The translations under genes and the position numbers were made by a program. From Rhyacichthys aspro (taxonomy: Eukaryota; Chordata; Actinopteri; Gobiiformes; Rhyacichthyidae), in the NCBI GenBank assembly GCA_036850595.1, contig CM072163.1:16392639-16456638 (forward strand): a stretch of DNA of 64,000 nt, written 5' to 3'. The notes beneath the pieces were generated by a model. That model ran no database searches and had not been told where the DNA came from. It was given only the letters and a program-made list of their open reading frames with translations. Shown one piece after another: positions 60,101 to 64,000 of this stretch; position 1 is the stretch's first letter; the number at the start of each line of letters is the position of its first letter.

Positions 60101-62186
60101 AACGGGAGCCTTCCCAGATGGTACTGAGAAATAGACTATGATCTATGGAGCAGTTCAATCTATCTAGTCAGGTTAACAGCCAGTAAGGAAGCATATGAGC
60201 ATACCATTTGATTGGCCAAAGCTCTCTGGTAAGGGCTGAACATTCTCACTTCTGTCTGTTTAAAGTACAGCCTACTTCTTGATATGGCATCTACTATTTC
60301 ATCTTCTATTACTGCTTTGTCTCTATTGTGTCATGTTAAAGAAAAAAATTACAACATGATATGAAGTTGTGTTATGTTACTCAGGATGGATTCCAATCTG
60401 ACTCCTTTCTCAAGTGACTTTTATGAAATAAGGATCTATGAGGATGCACTGAAGATGTAAGGTTTTTCACAGGCCACTTCTGATTACTCAGGGTGCATTT
60501 TAGTTCCAGGTCTGAAAAAGGCCAATCACTGGCCAGCTCCTGTTGACAGTTATTACATAATAGTGCAATTAAAGTGGAAAATATTCTAAAGAGCATTCAG
60601 ATTATCTCATCGCAAAAAATCAGGTCACTTTTATATGTTTCTTATGGCATGGAAGAGGCATTGATCTGGGTTAAGTCTATTTTATCTGAACAATGCTATT
60701 CAATATCATATGAAAATATATGATTTGGGCTGCAGTCTGAATGCGGTCTTACGGTTAGCTAAGTTGACTCAAAAAGCTCTGTGATCACTTTTATATCTAT
60801 AATTATAAACTCATAAACCATGCAGAAACTAATGAAGGTTCTTCAGAATCTGGTTGTAAATAATTGAAGATCTACAGTATCTTATTGAAAGAAATGTACA
60901 TTATGTGAGAGTAGAGAGGAGATTAAATGTAATTAATACTTGGGTGTTTTGGGAAAAGGGTGCTATAGGAAACCAGATTTGTTCTTGAACAGGTTTTAGA
61001 TAAATACAGCAGTGAGATAGAGAGGTTTTGTTATTGAGTTTCAGTGCTTCACAAGATTCCAGTCCTTCTTTGAGGAATTGTGTGGCATACTGACACTGTT
61101 TTTATTTCCCTGGCACCTATGACTGATCTGCTCCTGTATTTATTAGACTGTTCGGAGGCCATGCCATATACCGTTCCCTGCTGACAACGGGTCTTTATAG
61201 TGTGGGATTCAATTGAGTTACCCGTTGCTTCGCTTCATTTTTAGTACAACCCCCGGAATGGATGTGGATCTTCCCTTCGCTGAAGTCACAGTGAATTAAG
61301 GGATTGCACTGTCTCGCCTTGTTTGTAACCACGTCGAGTTCGGCGTCAAACCACAGAGGACAAATCCAATCAAATTTGGTGGAAGAGGTTAAAGAGCTGA
61401 CCAGTGTGCCCCCCTCGTCTGGGGGCTTGTTACTCTTCAGAATTGCCCTCATAAATCTTCCCAGTAAAGTAACCGAGTGCACAAAGCACAAGGGTATTTT
61501 AAAGGTTGTCAGAGATGAGATATAAAGTAACTTTAACACCAGTCAGTGGGCCATTGTAAACATAGGATTAGTCAGCAAAGGACCGCTCAAAGTCAAGGCT
61601 CATGCTGAGGTGGCCTGTCACTCCAGTTTTGACATTAGGTCTTGATTTTCAATGTTATGGACAGACGTGCTTTGTTGAGTTGATATTATGTGCAAAGCTA
61701 CTAAAATATTACCCAATGTACTTTACAGAGATGACGGCTATACATTAAATATTTTTGCTTTATGTTTTTTTTTAGGTTAGAAGTCAAAGATAACAGCCAT
61801 GACAAAAAAAATCAAAATGGTTGCCTTTAACCTGTTTTAATTTCCCCATCAGTGCACTTTGACTTTGCCTCGGCCACTACTGTCTCCGAAAAATCAAACA
61901 GCCCCAATTATGTTGTTGGCAGGGGATTTGGGAATAATTATCCTCTCCATTTTTTGTGTTGGTTTCAGGCTCTGAGCTCATGCCCAAAGCCCTGTCGACC
62001 AGAATCATCGGTGGGATCTGGTGGTTCTTCACCCTCATCATCATCTCGTCCTACACGGCCAACCTCGCAGCCTTCCTCACAGTGGAGAGGATGGACTCCC
62101 CCATCGACTCGGCCGACGACATCGCCAAGCAGACCAAGATTGAGTATGGAGTAGTCAAGGACGGTGCTACCATGTCTTTCTTTAAG
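15011..62186 (+). CDS. grik3: kainate-type ionotropic glutamate receptor subunit, GRIK3-like (exons 2-13, partial gene span)
   Basis: Twelve exons joined at canonical AG/GT sites give one open frame of 1970 coding bases (about 656 codons). The product is a glutamate-gated cation channel subunit of neuronal membranes that assembles as a tetramer. Hallmarks in order: GGIFE at the start of the amino-terminal domain; INRNRTLLPNTTLTYD; IFGPSHSSS; S1 with GNDRFEGFCIDLLKEL and APLTITYMREK; M1 around DIWVYILLAYFGVSCVLF; pore loop WFGVGSLMQQGSE; and the gate motif SYTANLAAF in M3. Points favouring GRIK3 over GRIK1/2: HHPMDN, IMAPSRYNIRLKIRQLP, GREF/REFRIIFDCS, PYEWYDAHPCNPGS, and Thr in APLTIT. Exon 2 looks GRIK1-like in places (AEELAFKFAV). 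Exon lengths match the mammalian pattern except exon 6, which lacks one codon. Missing: exon 1, and the end of S2, M4 and tail. Family assignment is very secure. The paralogue call is less so, and a teleost duplicate of grik3 is possible. Confidence 0.88.
15345..15602 (+). CDS. grik3: grik3-like exon 3: amino-terminal domain lobe 1
   Basis: The exon is 258 bp, with acceptor TGGTTTAG, donor GTAAGA, and phase 1 at both ends; the split Ala codon restores KACDQLSLG. It contains VVAIFGPSHSSSSNAVQSIC, the NALEVPHIQVRWKHHPMDNR block and YAILDLVQFLKWKTATVVYD. The cysteines of ACDQ and SICNA are conserved in kainate subunits. HHPMDN and EVPHIQ point to GRIK3. A Tyr at LSYAILD replaces the Arg or His usual in relatives. 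Confidence 0.95.
15603..16088 (+). other. intron 3 (486 bp)
   Basis: It runs from GTAAGA to a TTTCTGTCTTTCAG acceptor. No repeat, secondary gene or other feature is visible. Exons 2-4 lie within 1.3 kb, very compact compared with the rest of the gene. Confidence 0.9.
16089..16270 (+). CDS. grik3: grik3-like exon 4: amino-terminal domain
   Basis: The exon is 182 bp, with acceptor TTTCAG, donor GTTAGT, phase 1 in and phase 0 out. It encodes LIRLQELIMAPSRYNIRLKI, then RQLPVDSQDVRPLLKEMKRS and REFRIIFDCSHHMAAQILKQ. IMAPSRYNIRLKIRQLP and FRIIFDCSH are close to GRIK3. The residue before REF is Ser instead of the usual Gly. Confidence 0.95.
16821..17131. repeat. foldback element with 34-bp inverted ends and internal palindrome
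   Basis: The left arm 16821-16854 (AAGGCTGATACATACTCCAC at its start) and the right arm 17098-17131 are inverted copies with 32 of 34 bases paired. A second, internal palindrome (17038-17085) abuts the right arm. No target duplication was found at the arm ends; weaker CCC-rich similarity continues outward a few bases. The structure resembles a foldback MITE. In the pre-mRNA it would form an extended hairpin. Confidence 0.6.
17038..17085. repeat. 48-bp near-perfect palindrome centred on TGACGTCA
   Basis: The halves begin CCAGGGCTGCAAG and end CTTGCAGCCCTGG, with only one mismatched pair (A versus T near position 10 from the centre) out of 24. The centre, 17058-17065, is TGACGTCA, itself a perfect CRE/ATF palindrome. 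It lies inside the larger foldback element. Confidence 0.85.
18319..18426. repeat. 23-bp perfect inverted repeat at the start of the minisatellite
   Basis: Positions 18319-18341 (AGGTTTTAATTGGATTTGAA at the start) are the exact reverse complement of 18404-18426, separated by 62 bp. One arm is a lone inverted copy of the 21-bp unit, outside the array; the other is among the first units of the array. Confidence 0.8.
18388..19066. repeat. 21-bp minisatellite with 210-bp higher-order period
   Basis: About 32 units of consensus CTGTTCAAATCCAACTAAAAC (rotated, 21 bp) run head to tail. Variant units recur in the same order: the marker ATCCATCTAAAACCTCTTCC occurs at 18601, 18811 and 19021, exactly 210 bp (ten units) apart. 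The preceding copy has about eleven units. Because 21 is divisible by three, the array keeps a frame open (18528-19091) that reads as TCSNPTK-like heptads. This is a by-product of the repeat, not a gene. Confidence 0.9.
20936..20983. repeat. (AAAT)n microsatellite, interrupted
   Basis: Two short runs of AAAT units (about 20936-20953 and 20967-20983) are separated by 13 bp of AT-rich sequence. Confidence 0.8.
21497..21550 (+). CDS. grik3: grik3-like exon 5: 18-residue mini-exon
   Basis: The exon is 54 bp, acceptor CTTATAG, donor GTAATG, phase 0 at both ends. It encodes AQTMGMMTEYYHYIFTTL, the conserved 18-residue exon of kainate subunits. AQT replaces the usual A(M/L)A at its start. Confidence 0.95.
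21551..24434 (+). other. intron 5 (2.9 kb)
   Basis: It contains a TTAA-anchored repeat terminus (22352-22374). A mixed-composition stretch near 22985-23330 lacks repeat hallmarks and could be a conserved element. Nothing else is recognisable. Confidence 0.85.
22352..22374 (-). repeat. TTAA-anchored repeat terminus, copy 2
   Basis: On the minus strand it reads TTAAAGATGCATTGTGTAAA, 21 of 23 bases identical to the terminus at 37742-37764. The TTAA lies at the outer edge (22371-22374). The other end of this copy was not found. Confidence 0.55.
24435..24605 (+). CDS. grik3: grik3-like exon 6: amino-terminal domain, one codon short
   Basis: The exon is 171 bp, acceptor TCAAAAG, donor GTATGT, phase 0 at both ends. 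It encodes DLMAIDLEPYRFCGVNMTGF, RILNVDNPQVATIVEKWSME, then RQIPPKPDSGLLEGIMT. FRILNVDNP is a GRIK3 match. Mammalian GRIK1-3 carry 58 residues here (174 bp); the MERLQA-P segment is one residue shorter in this copy (MERQIPPK). The YSGVN block reads FCGVN, adding a cysteine. NMT is a glycosylation sequon. The acceptor tract is purine-containing and weak, but the join is fixed by frame and homology. Confidence 0.93.
24606..26083 (+). other. intron 6 (1.5 kb)
   Basis: No gene is visible. A stretch near 25640-25760 has clustered CCAAT/ATTGG boxes (GGCCATTGGTGG, GACCAATCAAAG, GACCAATCACAG), reminiscent of old transposon or promoter fragments, but no terminal repeats were found. Confidence 0.85.
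26084..26227 (+). CDS. grik3: grik3-like exon 7: amino-terminal domain
   Basis: The exon is 144 bp, acceptor TTATTCCAG, donor GTGAAG, phase 0 at both ends. It encodes TDAALTYDAVHIVSVSYQHA, then PQMTVNSLQCHRHKPWRFGG and RFMSFIKE. VHIVSV, APQMTVNSLQCHRHK and RFGGRFM are near-identical to GRIK3. The donor is GTGAAG, weaker than the others in the gene. Confidence 0.95.
26228..30808 (+). other. intron 7 (4.6 kb)
   Basis: Contents are simple-sequence tracts: a purine run near 29009-29040, a pyrimidine run 29803-29846 and an A run near 30506-30518. A short repeat-tail-like segment (GATAGAAAATGAATGAATGAA near 30008-30028) resembles the 3' ends of fish retroposons. No exon or foreign gene was recognised. 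Confidence 0.8.
30809..30916 (+). CDS. grik3: grik3-like exon 8: amino-terminal domain
   Basis: The exon is 108 bp, acceptor TTGTGTTTCAG, donor GTAAAT, phase 0 at both ends. It encodes SHWDGLTGRLSFNKTTGLRT then DFDLDIVNLKEDGLEK. The GLTGR, FNKT (glycosylation sequon), GLRTDFDLD and LKEDGLEK blocks are family-conserved, and KEDGLEK matches GRIK3. Confidence 0.95.
32222..33111. mobile_element. second hAT-like non-autonomous transposon
   Basis: The left end reads GAGTGGTTCTCAAACTTTTT and the right, in reverse complement, CAGTGGTTTTCACAGTGTGA, so AGTGGTTYTCA is shared in inverted orientation. Flanking octamers CTCTAGAG (32214-32221) and TTCTAGAG (33112-33119) match at 7 of 8 bases, as expected for an old hAT target duplication. 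At 890 bp with no transposase-like frame, it is non-autonomous. Confidence 0.65.
34000..34250. promoter_or_regulatory. candidate regulatory block rich in TAAT cores
   Basis: The segment has repeated homeodomain-type cores (GCTAATCC, GTAATTGAA, GCTAATCACGGCTAATGAA, GCTAATTGTAATC, CAATTAG) with moderate CpG content and no repeat hallmarks. Clusters of such cores occur in conserved neural enhancers. The call is composition-based only. Confidence 0.25.
35134..35147 (+). promoter_or_regulatory. CTCF-like site
   Basis: ACACTAGAGGGCGC matches 13 of 14 positions of the recalled core CCASYAGRKGGCRS. Occupancy cannot be inferred. Confidence 0.35.
35542..35573. repeat. perfect 13-bp hairpin with 6-base loop
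   Basis: TAATCTTATAATC is followed after ATTCTG by its exact reverse complement GATTATAAGATTA. The stem is all A/T except two pairs. Confidence 0.85.
37019..37132 (+). CDS. grik3: grik3-like exon 9: end of amino-terminal domain and linker to S1
   Basis: The exon is 114 bp, acceptor CTTGTGCAG, donor GTAAGG, phase 0 at both ends. It encodes VGKWSASGGLNITEVPKRKG then MNITDSLANRSLIITTIL. Three glycosylation sequons (NIT, NIT, NRS) are kept. GLNITEV and TDSL-NRSLI-TT are conserved, and GLNITEV is a GRIK3 match. The SLIITTIL strand leads into ligand-binding segment S1. Confidence 0.95.
37742..37764 (+). repeat. TTAA-anchored repeat terminus, copy 3
   Basis: It begins TTAAAGGTGCATTGTGTGAA and matches the termini at 22352-22374 and 1658-1680. 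No opposite end was found within the intron. Confidence 0.55.
39420..39740. promoter_or_regulatory. candidate conserved block, CpG-containing
   Basis: It has retained CpGs (CAGGCGTCGGCTC, CACGGACCGCGTT, GCCGGCCGGG) within an otherwise CpG-poor intron, and no terminal or tandem repeat. It could be a conserved non-coding element. Evidence is compositional only. Confidence 0.22.
41090..41293 (+). CDS. grik3: grik3-like exon 10: ligand-binding segment S1
   Basis: The exon is 204 bp, acceptor TGTGCGCAG, donor GTAAGT, phase 0 at both ends. It encodes EEPYVMLKKSDKALVGNDRF, EGFCIDLLKELATILGFTYE, IRLVPDGRYGIPDDKGQWNG and MIRELIEH. EEPYVM starts S1. The DGRYG tyrosine corresponds to the glutamate-contacting Tyr of kainate subunits. 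Two changes stand out: LVGNDRF where relatives have LYGNDRF, and RYGIPDD where they have KYGAQDD. Confidence 0.96.
46578..46609. repeat. possible retroposon-derived segment
   Basis: The string TTTTATTGATCTCACAATGG followed by GGAAAGTCAC resembles a recurrent teleost repeat (TTTATTGATCCCACAATGGGGAAATTCA-like, in memory). The boundaries could not be defined. Confidence 0.3.
46807..47174. mobile_element. Tc1/mariner-type MITE flanked by TA
   Basis: The left end begins CAGTGGTGGAAAAAAG and the right end, in reverse complement, CAGTGGTGGAAATATT; both continue TTTTTGGACACC, giving 26-28 bp terminal inverted repeats. TA dinucleotides flank both ends (46805-46806 and 47175-47176), as expected for Tc1/mariner insertion. 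The 368-bp interior has no transposase frame. Confidence 0.85.
47440..47900. promoter_or_regulatory. CpG-rich intronic block, candidate enhancer or cryptic promoter
   Basis: It has dense CpGs (AGCGAGCAGAACAAGCGCGTG, GAGCGTTCGGGCTCGTGG in part, CACGGTCCGGACCACGGG) and no repeat ends. It includes a perfect palindrome GGTCCGGACC near 47822. No polymerase start or exon can be shown. Confidence 0.25.
48554..48594. repeat. 21-bp tandem duplication
   Basis: GTAAGGCAGTATACAAGGCA(T) is followed directly by GTAAGGCAGTATACACGGCT, two copies with few differences. Confidence 0.8.
50860..51083 (+). CDS. grik3: grik3-like exon 11: S1 ligand contacts and M1
   Basis: The exon is 224 bp, acceptor TTTACTTCAG, donor GTAAGA, phase 0 in and phase 2 out. 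It encodes RADLAVAPLTITYMREKVID and FSKPFMSMGISILYRKPNTT, then NSGFFSFLNPMTPDIWVYIL and LAYFGVSCVLFVIA. The Pro, Thr and Arg of APLTIT-REK are the S1 glutamate contacts; Thr, not Ala, is as in GRIK1/3. DIWVY through VLFVIA is M1. The linker reads TTNSG where relatives have GTNP. At the positions edited in GRIK2 M1, the codons here are ATC (Ile, 51034-51036) and TAT (Tyr, 51046-51048), both genomically unedited. Confidence 0.96.
51084..54807 (+). other. intron 11 (3.7 kb)
   Basis: It contains an inverted-repeat element with GGTAATAGC ends (52608-52815), several A/T tracts (for example near 53621 and 54333), and no exon. Confidence 0.85.
52608..52815. repeat. inverted-repeat element with GGTAATAGCRTGGTARTAG arms
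   Basis: The left arm GGTAATAGCGTGGTAGTAGG (52608-52627) pairs with 52794-52815, which in reverse complement reads GGTAATAGCATGGTAATAGT. The spacer is about 170 bp, and the left arm is followed by further GTAATA repeats. It resembles a degenerate MITE; no target duplication was identified. Confidence 0.5.
54808..54926 (+). CDS. grik3: grik3-like exon 12: M1-M2 linker and start of pore loop with Q/R site
   Basis: The exon is 119 bp, acceptor TCGTTGCCAG, donor GTACGA, phase 2 in and phase 1 out. It encodes (R)FSPYEWYDAHPCNPGSDVV then ENNFTLLNSFWFGVGSLMQQ. YDAHPCNPGS is diagnostic of GRIK3 among GRIK1-3. The pore Q/R site is the first Gln of MQQ, codon CAA at 54920-54922. NFT is a glycosylation sequon. 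Confidence 0.96.
55680..56375. repeat. possible degraded retroelement segment ending in (AATG)n
   Basis: It begins with ATTTTATTTAAACAGGGACAGC, a string I recall as recurrent in teleost repeats, and ends with TAAGCGGTAGAAAATG followed by AATG repeats (56357-56374), resembling 3' tails of fish LINE/SINE copies. Whether both ends belong to one element is unproven. Confidence 0.25.
58606..58627. repeat. A22 homopolymer
   Basis: This is a run of 22 adenines. The upstream sequence shows no SINE A/B box or duplication, so I do not read it as a retroposon tail. Confidence 0.9.
59704..60176. other. CpG-rich promoter-like block with 22-codon ORF, possibly TTAA-bounded
   Basis: The block carries TCTCGCGAGA (59727-59736), a palindromic promoter motif, then hairpin GGATTTAC-TCGC-GTAAATCC (59741-59760), CCAAT-type boxes, and an ORF from ATG 59909 to TGA 59975 encoding MATPKDVDAAIETVLSEVES + IL. 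TTAA occurs at 59704-59707 and 60173-60176, with CCTT and, in reverse complement, CCTGAC just inside; too little similarity to call terminal repeats. It looks like a relocated gene 5' end. I have a weak memory of similar N-termini on multi-copy teleost RecQ-like helicase genes, not verifiable here. Confidence 0.3.
61969..62186 (+). CDS. grik3: grik3-like exon 13: pore, M3 gate and start of S2
   Basis: The exon is 218 bp, acceptor TTGGTTTCAG, donor GTACGG, phase 1 in and phase 0 out. It encodes (G)SELMPKALSTRIIGGIWWF, FTLIIISSYTANLAAFLTVE, RMDSPIDSADDIAKQTKIEY and GVVKDGATMSFFK. SYTANLAAF is the invariant iGluR gate. STRIIGG and AVKDGAT-like GVVKDGAT favour GRIK3 over GRIK1/2. MDSP and ADDIAK differ conservatively from MESP and ADDLAK. 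Confidence 0.97.
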
Positions 62187-64000
62187 GTACGGAAGGAGAA
62201 GAAACAATTCTCAGAGAATATTCTTTTTCACTGTTCCCCAGAAGTTTTTAAGACATTTTTTAAGCCTGTCCTTGTGGTTTTACTTATTGGCCTATGATGC
62301 TTTACGATCGCAGCTGTGCAACAAGAAAGCTGGATTATTTCAACAGTGAGGGTGGTTAATATGTAGATATGTAGATACCTATGTAAGTACTACATGTAAT
62401 TGGATGTGTATGCACCAACACACCCAGTATAAGGGCTCCTTTGGAATAAACAGACGTAGTTCATAAATTACATCCACTCAGAGGTTGTACTAAATGAAGT
62501 AGACTGTATATATGCGCTGCCTCCTAAAAGTCAGTCAAAATTCAAGTGGATAGTGTGTGTATATATGGGACTTATATCAGAATTATCAAATTACATGGAC
62601 TTCAAATGAAACTGAATTTACCTCTAAAATGCCACAAGGTGTAGTGTGTAGTTATTTCCACACACAACACTTCTTCTTCTTGAAATTGTGACAAAATAAA
62701 ATGAGCCATGAAGGAAAACACTGTTGTCTATGAACATAAAAATGTGCACATTGGATTTGCACCGAAAAGGCTTTACATGCAACTGTACCACTTAAAATAT
62801 ATGCATCCGTAATCGGTAACATGTTAAAATGATGCATAATTGGTTACATAGATGTACTGTATATATAATACAAAGTTTCTAATAAATAAGCAAGTGGCAA
62901 TGACTACAAAAGCAACCCTTTGGCCTCAACATAACCACTGTCCACAACTGAACTGTTTAAAATGGAAAATACTCAAGATAGAAGCTCACAGAGATATTGA
63001 AAAATACATAAGGATTAATGCAATAAGTTCCAAAGAAAAATATCAATACTACTCCACAAAAGAGATTTTTATTTATCTATATAAATATATAAATTCAGTA
63101 AGATCTTAATTCCCTCAGCAAAGGCAAATTCAGCTTCAGCTTCTCCACTTCTCCGCACTGTTTGATGTGTTCCATAATGATTTTTTTATTCCGAACTTTC
63201 TGCGTTTGCCTGCAGGGTCTTTGCCTTTTTTCATTATTTTGAGCTATGCCTTTAGATGCTCTGCTGCTGCCGTGGTGCAGAATAACACATGTAACAGAGT
63301 TATACTTTCTCCTGGTTAGAAATGAGAAGCGTGCACACTTCTATTGAACAAGTGTGTGAAATTCAGTAATGAGTAATAAAAAGTGAGTCTTCCAGGGCAT
63401 CAGTCTGCCCTAGTTTTCTGCCCCCAGAAGTTGACTGTTGAGGATTGTGAAGTTTTCTGAATGGTGTAAATGCAACTTGATGAGTTCTTTAAAGACACCA
63501 CCCCATGCATATGGCTCTGTAAAACTAATTTAATGACACTGTGAGACCGTCCTCTGCCTGTTTTTTTTCTTCTTCTTCTTCTTTTTGACATGTTTGGAAA
63601 GTTCCCAGCTGCTAAAATGGAATCATTAGTAATTGGTGGGCTAGAGCTTTTCTTTAGACTATAGCGTAAAGCATTCTTTTACCATTTTCTCTCAAGAGTA
63701 CACATTTATTTATTCTACAATGTCTAAAAACACATCTGATAGTGCAAACAATGTGTGGGGGAAGATATAAAGATCAAAAAATCAGATGAATACTGAGACA
63801 GAAATATAATATAACATATACAGTATAGCGTAAAGCAATACTGTATCATATCATGCATAGGTGAGGCATCAAAACCAGTGCGTATCGAGTACATTGCACA
63901 TTGATGACATTCATTCATTCATCTTTGTCACTTTTCCTGAAGGGCTGGAATCTAGCCCTATTTTCAATAATATTCTTTTTACTCGTGTCAAACTTTCTCT
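62187..64000 (+). other. start of intron 13, running off the window
   Basis: It begins at donor GTACGG. I searched for the next exon (KSKIST...MWAFM) and did not find it. A short TTC repeat lies at 63568-63585. The rest is AT-rich without recognisable features. Confidence 0.85.
63568..63585. repeat. (TTC)n microsatellite
   Basis: About six TTC units follow a T run, forming a pyrimidine tract with the flanking bases. Confidence 0.85.

Larger units (their letters stand above)
54927..61968 (+). other. intron 12 (7.0 kb)
   Basis: Contents include a possible degraded retroelement segment (55680-56375), a CpG-rich patch near 58390-58530, a 22-base A run (58606-58627) and a promoter-like CpG-rich block with a 22-codon ORF (59704-60176). 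No receptor exon is present. Confidence 0.8.

Noticed and set aside
62187..64000. next receptor exon (start of KSKIST block)
   Set aside because: No matching frame with splice sites was found before the window ends.
1..64000. CRISPR arrays, operons, phage or bacterial features
   Set aside because: The sequence is vertebrate intron-exon DNA; none of the regular spacing or gene packing of such features is present.

Overview
The window is vertebrate genomic DNA, most likely from a teleost fish. It is AT-rich and intron-dominated, with no operon-like organisation. It carries many small non-autonomous DNA transposons of kinds common in fish: two hAT-like elements with 8-bp target duplications, a TA-flanked Tc1/mariner MITE and TTAA-flanked elements. 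The only confidently coding sequence is one plus-strand gene.

That gene encodes a kainate-type ionotropic glutamate receptor subunit, best matched to GRIK3 (grik3 or a grik3-like duplicate). Twelve exons lie between 15011 and 62186. All have AG/GT boundaries and compatible phases, and together they form one open frame of about 656 codons. By analogy with mammalian GRIK genes they are exons 2-13. They cover nearly all of the amino-terminal domain, ligand-binding segment S1, M1, the pore loop, M3 and the start of S2. Exon 1 (signal peptide) and the last exons (rest of S2, M4, C-terminal tail) are outside the window. Exon 6 is one codon shorter than in its relatives, and several normally conserved positions differ, so a diverged duplicate is possible.

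Layout: 1-15010 is presumed intron 1. It has a TTAA-flanked element (10079-10988) carrying two decayed exons of a P2X7-C-terminal-like zinc domain behind a promoter-like segment. Exons 2-4 are clustered at 15.0-16.3 kb. Intron 4 holds a long inverted-repeat element (16821-17131) and a hAT-like element (18240-19199) built largely of a 21-bp minisatellite with a 210-bp higher-order period. Exons 5-7 are at 21.5-26.2 kb, exons 8-9 at 30.8 and 37.1 kb, exon 10 at 41.1 kb, and exons 11-13 at 50.9, 54.8 and 62.0 kb. Intron 8 has a second hAT-like element, intron 10 a Tc1/mariner MITE, and intron 12 a CpG-rich promoter-like block with a short ORF. Several CpG-rich intronic blocks without transposon hallmarks are candidate conserved regulatory elements, but that cannot be tested here.

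The receptor exons act together as one glutamate-gated cation channel subunit. Everything else appears to be intronic repeat, possible regulatory sequence or unassigned sequence. Domain assignments and comparisons rest on recalled family sequences, not on a search.
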